Positions 59,427 to 64,000 of a DNA stretch of 64,000 bases are shown here, one piece after another (the first letter of the stretch is position 1; each line of letters begins with the position of its first letter). Position numbers and translations under genes: made by a program. Location of the stretch: contig CM053152.1 in assembly GCA_028571685.1 (NCBI GenBank), positions 20,282,001 to 20,346,000 on the forward strand, in the 5' to 3' direction. Under the pieces are notes generated by a model. That model was not told the DNA's origin. It made no database searches and saw only the letters and a program-made list of their open reading frames with translations. The stretch is from Heterohyrax brucei (Eukaryota > Chordata > Mammalia > Hyracoidea > Procaviidae).

Positions 59427-59585
59427 TAGGGAGTACTGATATGCAGTGCTTTCATGCTCAGCAGCTAAGCAAAAGGTTGGCAGTTCAAATCCACCAACCA
59501 CTCCTGGAAACCCTATGGGGCAATTCTACTCTGACCTACAGGGTCACTGTGAATTGGAATTGACTTGATGGCAGTAGATTTTTTT
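59427..59585 (+). mobile_element. AfroSINE copy 19
   Basis: Forward SINE: 'agctaagcaaaaggttggca', box B-like 'gttcaaatccaccaaccact', 'caattctactctgacctaca', 'gggtcactgtgaattggaat' and tail 'gatggcagtagatttttt'. Head partly eroded. Confidence 0.87.
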
Positions 59586-59751
59586 ATATGCTTTTTAGTT
59601 GCCAGGGAGATGGTGAGGGGGCATACCTGTGCTTCCAACACCTTTCTTTAACAGCCCTCTTATCTACTAACAGTACAACTACAACAACTTGTTATTCATT
59701 GTCTCCGAGAGAAAAAAGCACTATGAAGGCCAACTTCATTGGTTTATCTCC

Positions 59752-60291
59752 CATTACATTGGGCAAATCTACTGCAAAAGACCTCTTTAAAGTGTTGAAA
59801 AGTAAAGATGTGACTTTGAACACTGAGGTGTGCCTGACCCAAGCCATAGTATTTTCAGTCACATTGTGTACTTGTGAAAGCTGGACAGTGAATAAGGACT
59901 ACAGGAGAAGAGTTGATCCATTTGAGTTGTTGTGTTGGAGAAGAGAATTAAATGTATCATGCACTGCCAAAAGAACAAACAGATTTGTTCTGGAAGAAGT
60001 ACAACCAAGAATACTCTGTGGAAGCAATGACAGCGAGACTGTGTCTTATGTACTTTGGACATGTTGGCAGGAGAGATCCGTCTCTGGGAAAGGACATGAT
60101 GCTTTGTAAAGTAGAGGGTCAATGAAAAGGAGGAAGACCACAAAGGAGATATATTGACACAGTGGTTGCAGCAATGGGCTTATGGATAAAACGATTGTGG
60201 CCATGATGTAGGATTGGGCATTGTTTTGTTCTGTTGTGCATAGGGTCACTGTGAATTGGAACTGACTTGATGACCCCAAAAAACAACAACA
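59752..60291 (+). mobile_element. RTE LINE copy I, 3' end
   Basis: 5'-truncated RTE. The frame to 60109 reads LGKSTAKDLFKVLKSKDVTL, CLTQAIVFSVTLCTCESWTV, FELLCWRREL and SYVLWTCWQE, the C-terminal block, with an unusually long open reading (the frame starts at 59588, before the RTE sequence). It ends with the tail 'cactgtgaattggaactgac', 'caaaaaacaacaaca'. Product is only the last part of the polyprotein and cannot be active. Confidence 0.82.
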
Positions 60292-60401
60292 TCTCCAATG
60301 CCATATGCAGATTGTTCTTGGTAGTTTTTGTTGACTGAATCAGTTAGTGAGGGGAAGTGAATTATGTACTGCAGGCATTAGTTAGATTAACTAATGGAAA
60401 G

Positions 60402-60580
60402 TGTTAAAAACTAACATGTCACTTTAAGGACTAAGGTATGCCTAATGCAAGCCATGGTATTTTCAGTTGCCTTATACGCTTATGAAAGCTGGGCAGTGAA
60501 TAAGGAAGACAGAAGAAGAATTGTGGTGTTGACAAAGAATACTGAATATACCACTGGACAGCCAAAAGAACAAACAAATA
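60402..60580 (+). mobile_element. RTE LINE copy J, short internal fragment
   Basis: Contains 'aaggactaaggtatgcctaa', 'tgcaagccatggtattttca' and 'ttatgaaagctgggcagtga', the C-terminal block also seen in copy I, then stops at 'caaaagaacaaacaaatac' without a 3' tail. Probably a deletion relic. Confidence 0.75.
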
Positions 60581-60796
60581 CAAAATCTTAATACTGAATT
60601 TGGATGTCAGATCAGTATTTGTGAAGTTAAGTTGTAATTTATGTCAACGTGAGAAAAAGCTCTGTGGTATTCTGAAGAACTTTTCAGTTGGAATGGTCCT
60701 ATTCAGCATTTTAGTCAATTTTATGGAGCCTCAGAATGCATGTTCAAATTAGCAGATCATGTGTATTTGGGAGTGATAGATAATGGGTTAGATGAC

Positions 60797-61320
60797 TGTT
60801 GTAGTCATTTAGTGCTGCTGTAACTGAAATACCACAAGTGGGTAGCTTTAACACTGAGAAATTTATTCTGTTCCAATTTATTCTGTTCCAGTCTAGAAGT
60901 CCAAATTTAGGGCACTGGCTCCAGGGAAATGCTTTCTCCATTGCCTCTGGAGGAAGGTCCTTGTGATGGCATCAGTCTTCCCTTGGTCTGGGACCATGTC
61001 AGCACAAGCACACCAGGTTCAAAAGACATGGTCTCCTCCTGGAACTGCTTTCCTGGTGGTGTGAGGTTCCCATGTCTCTCTGATGGCCTCTCTCTTTTAT
61101 ATCTCAAAAGAGGTTGCCTTTAGATACAATCTAATCTTATAGGTCTCATCAGTATAACTGCTGCTAATCCATCTTATTAAATCATAGTAGTAAGATTTAT
61201 GCAGCACATAGGAAAACCTCATCAAATGACAAAATGGTGACCAGTCATACAATACAGAGAATCATGGGCTAGCCATATTGCTACACACAGTTTGGGGGGG
61301 ACATAATTGAATCCATGACA
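60797..61320 (-). mobile_element. MaLR-like LTR, solo, reverse
   Basis: About 525 bp from TGTTGTAGTCATTTAGTGCT to ATTGAATCCATGACA. The first 70 bp are the reverse complement of the 3' end of the LTRs at 12885 and 49232 ('gctgtaactgaaataccaca', 'gagaaatttattctgttcca', the latter giving AATAAA on the minus strand). TG...CA ends intact, no internal genes. Bases 60867-60891 hold a short direct duplication ('aatttattctgttcc' twice). Confidence 0.65.
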
Positions 61321-62984
61321 ATAAGACTACAAATTTTACATAATCTTAATAAGTTAAAATTGTCAAATAAATAGGACAGTAGATTCAAGAAAAATGTACA
61401 GAAATCATCTTTGCAAACACCAGCTAAGAGAGAAAGGTATTTAGCTATCACATGACATGTGTGTCTTGGCAAAGTGTCAGCAGTTCATTGAGTTTACCAG
61501 GAATCTTAATACTGAATTGGATGTATTTATAGATACATATGGTGTGGAATAGGAAGGTACTTATTTCAGTGTATTTATTAATCATGCTGTATATTTAGTA
61601 GTGTTTAGTTCTGGATGTCACATTTTAGACAAACATTAGTAGATGAGTAGGTATTCAGACGTGAAGCTGTTCTATGGTAGTATTCTGGATGCAGAATTTT
61701 GTAAGCAAGAAAACCAGGTTTGAGCCAGACAGGGTAATCTGATTTTAGGTGATTTATTTACTTTCTCTCAAACTCGATTCTCTCATCTTTAAAATGGAAA
61801 TAACAGCATCTACCTCACAAGAATCGTTATGATAAATAAAGGAAAACATTCCTAATTTACTGTTAATAGTGATAGAAGAAAGTCTCATTTATCATATTGG
61901 CAAAGGAACTTGAAGAGTTGAAAAAAAGACTGGAGAAGAGGTGACTTTGGCAATGAAGGTATGACTGTGAAGGCAGTAGCATCTAATGTTTGTTAGATGC
62001 CAGCTAGCTTGCTCTAGGCATTGTGCTCAATAACCTTGGTATAGGTCATCCCTATTTAATCAGATTTGTTATTAACAACTTATGTACAGTTGTTCTTTAC
62101 ACAAGTTTAACAAATATTTTAAAGTACATACTATGAGCAAAGGAAAGTACTAGGTTCATAGTAGCAAATATGAGGAAGAATCATGCTTGACTCTGATATT
62201 AAAGAAGCTTGTATACTAGCAAGGGAGACAAATATGTACTCATGTACTTTTAGGAAATGAAACTTAGCCTGATGGGGGGAGAGGGTACAGGGGAGCAGGG
62301 TGGTAATAGGAAAATGCGAGTTAGCTAGGCAGTCTTCTAAGCAACATGGATATCCTCTTTGAAATATTAGTATTCCTGTGTAAGCTTTTGTTTTAATAGC
62401 TGATTGCTCAACTAGGCATAGCTCAGTGTAGAGCCTTGAGGACAGGCAGTTGCTGTTCTTCTATCTGTTTACCCAAGAACTTGAGGGCTTTAGGTATGAC
62501 ATTTGTCCACCCTAAATTTTGGAATATGTGGTTTTAGTTAATGCACTCTTCCCCTTCCCCCTTACAATCAGTTAGACTTTAAAGCCGCAACATTCCACTA
62601 TGTTTCACTAGTTCCATTTAAATTAAAATCTTACACTGTAATTCATGTTCATGTCAGTGAGTATCAGAAGTTCTGAAAGTGTCCACAGGGGGACCAGACC
62701 CAGTGTGGCACGACATGAATGATAATTTTCCAACTGCCTGGAAACTGGTAACTCAAGTAGAATCTTTGAAATCTAACTGTGCTGTTTTCTGTAACATAAC
62801 TACATGTGTTTGTAAATGAGCTGCAAAACTAGTATAAGTCATTATGTAACTAAATAAGCTGGTATGTCAGTGTACTCTAGTGTTTAAATTATTTTGCTGG
62901 TAGTCACCGCTTGTTACTAGCTCAAGACTGTCTGAAGATCTGGGCAACATTTTCTTTGGCAGTCTAAGTAGCTTCAATTAGTTC
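61321..62984. mobile_element. Mostly unassigned; MIR and L2-like remnants
   Basis: About 61735-61860 is MIR-like ('ctcgattctctcatctttaa', 'aatggaaataacagcatcta', 'ctcacaagaatcgttatgat'). About 61985-62060 ('gcattgtgctcaataacctt') and 62090-62240 ('gtactaggttcatagtagca') resemble MIR/L2 ends. Bases 62250-62980 hold nothing I can name. No gene. Confidence 0.45.
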
Positions 62985-63330
62985 CAACCCACCTGGAACA
63001 GAGAATGAAAGATACCAAAGATGTAAGGAAAACGTGAGCCCACGAGGCAGAAGAGGCCACATAATCCAGAGATTATATCGGCATGAGACTAGAAGAACTA
63101 AATGTGCCCAGCAAACTCAGTGACTATCCTGACAGTGAACACAACAAGCAGTTCCTGCTGCAGCAGGAGAAAACTGGTGTGCAGAACTCAAACTCTATTA
63201 AAAAAAGACCAGACTTAGTAGTCTGACAGACTGGAGGGTGCCCAGAATTCATGACCCCAGACTCTTTGTTAGCCCAGAACAGAAACTATTCCTGAAGCCA
63301 ACTCTTCAGACAACAATTGGACTAGTCTGT
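62985..63330 (+). mobile_element. L1 3'UTR fragment
   Basis: Wording of the afrotherian-type L1 3'UTR also seen at 23252-23628: 'cacgaggcagaagaggccac', 'ggcatgagactagaagaact', 'agaccagacttagtagtctg', 'cagaaactattcctgaagcc', 'aactcttcagacaacaattg'. It stops where RTE copy K begins. Confidence 0.65.
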
Positions 63331-63335
63331 TATTG

Positions 63336-64000
63336 TTACTGTTGTTGTTAGGTGCCGTCGAGTCATTTCTGACTCTTAGCAACCCTATGCATGATAGAAT
63401 GAAACACTGCCTGTCTTCCGCTATGTCCACAGTCATTTTTATGCTTAGGCCCATTGTTGCAGCCACTATGTCAGTTCGTCCTGTCAAGGATCTCTCTCTT
63501 TTTCGCTGACCTTCCACTCTACCAAGCACGATGTCCTTCTCTGGGGACTAATCCTTCCTGACAACGTGTCCAAAGTATGCAAGACATAATCTTGCCATCT
63601 GTGCTTCCAAGGAGCACTCTGATCGTACTTCTTCCAGAACAGATTTGTTTGTTCTTTGGGGGATCCATGGTATATTCAGCATTCTTCTCCAACACACAAT
63701 TCAAAGACATCAATTCTTCTTCTGTCTTCTTTGTTCATTGTCCATCTTTCTCATGCATATAATGTAATCAAAAATACCATGGCGTCTTTTGATTTCTTGA
63801 CTTCTGCTTCCATGGACATTGATTGTGGACCTAATTAAAATGAAATCCTTGACAACTTAAATCCTTTCTCCATTTATGATGATGTTGCTTACTGGCCCAC
63901 ATATGAGGATTTTTGTTTTCTCGATGTTGAGGTGCAATCCATACTGAAGGCTATGGTCCTTGGTCTTCATCAGTAAGTGATGAAATCTTTTCAAATCTTT
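63336..64000 (-). mobile_element. RTE LINE copy K, 3' end, runs off the window
   Basis: Reverse RTE: 3' tail 'gttgttgttaggtgccgtcg' at 63340 and then the C-terminal coding block in complement, continuing past 64000. Minus-strand frame 63519-63713 keeps NKQICSGRSTIRVLLGS. Inserted into, or next to, the L1 3'UTR at 62985-63330. Stops present. Confidence 0.85.

Noticed and set aside
12120-59585. tRNA genes suggested by box A/box B-like motifs
   Set aside because: All such motifs fall in SINE heads; none folds into an intact tRNA cloverleaf with anticodon that I can support.
59588-60109. 173-codon frame as a new gene
   Set aside because: From about 59752 on it is the RTE C-terminal block; the first 50 or so codons are chance upstream sequence.
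1-64000. An undescribed multi-gene biological system
   Set aside because: Nearly all classifiable sequence is retrotransposon or mariner relics. No set of co-oriented intact genes, no conserved novel domain and no structured RNA was found.

Overview
The window reads as nuclear DNA of a placental mammal, almost certainly an afrotherian and probably a paenungulate (elephant, sirenian or hyrax). The evidence is the repeat set: about twenty copies of an AfroSINE-type tRNA-derived SINE and about ten copies of a BovB-like RTE LINE whose 3' tail matches the SINE's. There are also L1 copies with a 3'UTR type I associate with afrotherian L1s. Species and family names come from my knowledge of these families; no database was searched. 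Base composition is AT-rich, there is no CpG-island-like promoter, and I found no host exon, functional RNA gene, CRISPR array or prokaryotic-type operon. It looks like intergenic or deep intronic DNA. None of the open frames appears to encode an intact host protein; the longer ones lie in decayed LINE or mariner frames or are chance openings.

Layout. 1-660: 3' end of an RTE (+). 2250-4435: internally deleted RTE (-) between 9-bp target-site duplications. 5269-5694: two SINEs. 8750-9620: old L1 3' end split by a SINE. 9621-11023: mariner (-) with a SINE fragment inside. 12126-13455: SINE, MaLR-like LTR and RTE 3' end. 15712-21740: SINEs, L1 3' ends and a second, foldback-shaped mariner (17906-18809). 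22628-27996: a 5.4-kb RTE locus interrupted by an L1 3'UTR, a 3'-truncated L1 and two SINEs. 33130-34582: RTE 5' half (-). 34894-42183: near full-length L1 (+) with 5'UTR, ORF1, ORF2 and 3'UTR between probable target-site duplications. 43340-48350: antisense L1 block interrupted by a SINE, a 1.9-kb RTE and an L2 piece. 49232-49762 and 60797-61320: MaLR-like LTRs. 51019-54406: the most complete RTE, inserted into a SINE and carrying a 21-bp tandem array at its 5' end. 54450-55480: antisense L1 with SINE-in-SINE nesting. 56757-60580: three RTE fragments and an L2. 62985-64000: L1 3'UTR cut by an RTE 3' end (-).

How the elements relate. The RTE encodes an APE-like endonuclease and a reverse transcriptase. 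The AfroSINE encodes nothing but ends in an RTE-like tail, so it was presumably mobilised by RTE enzymes. L1s and mariners form separate lineages. Nesting with target-site duplications gives a relative order: mariner and old L1 first, RTE next, SINEs throughout and latest. All coding frames examined carry stops, frameshifts or deletions, and several have damaged catalytic residues, so nothing here looks autonomously mobile today. I found no new biological system. The best observations are structural: the 5' tandem array carried with an RTE insertion, the foldback mariner, a 19-bp SINE insertion and a TSD-flanked L1 that lacks its 3' half.
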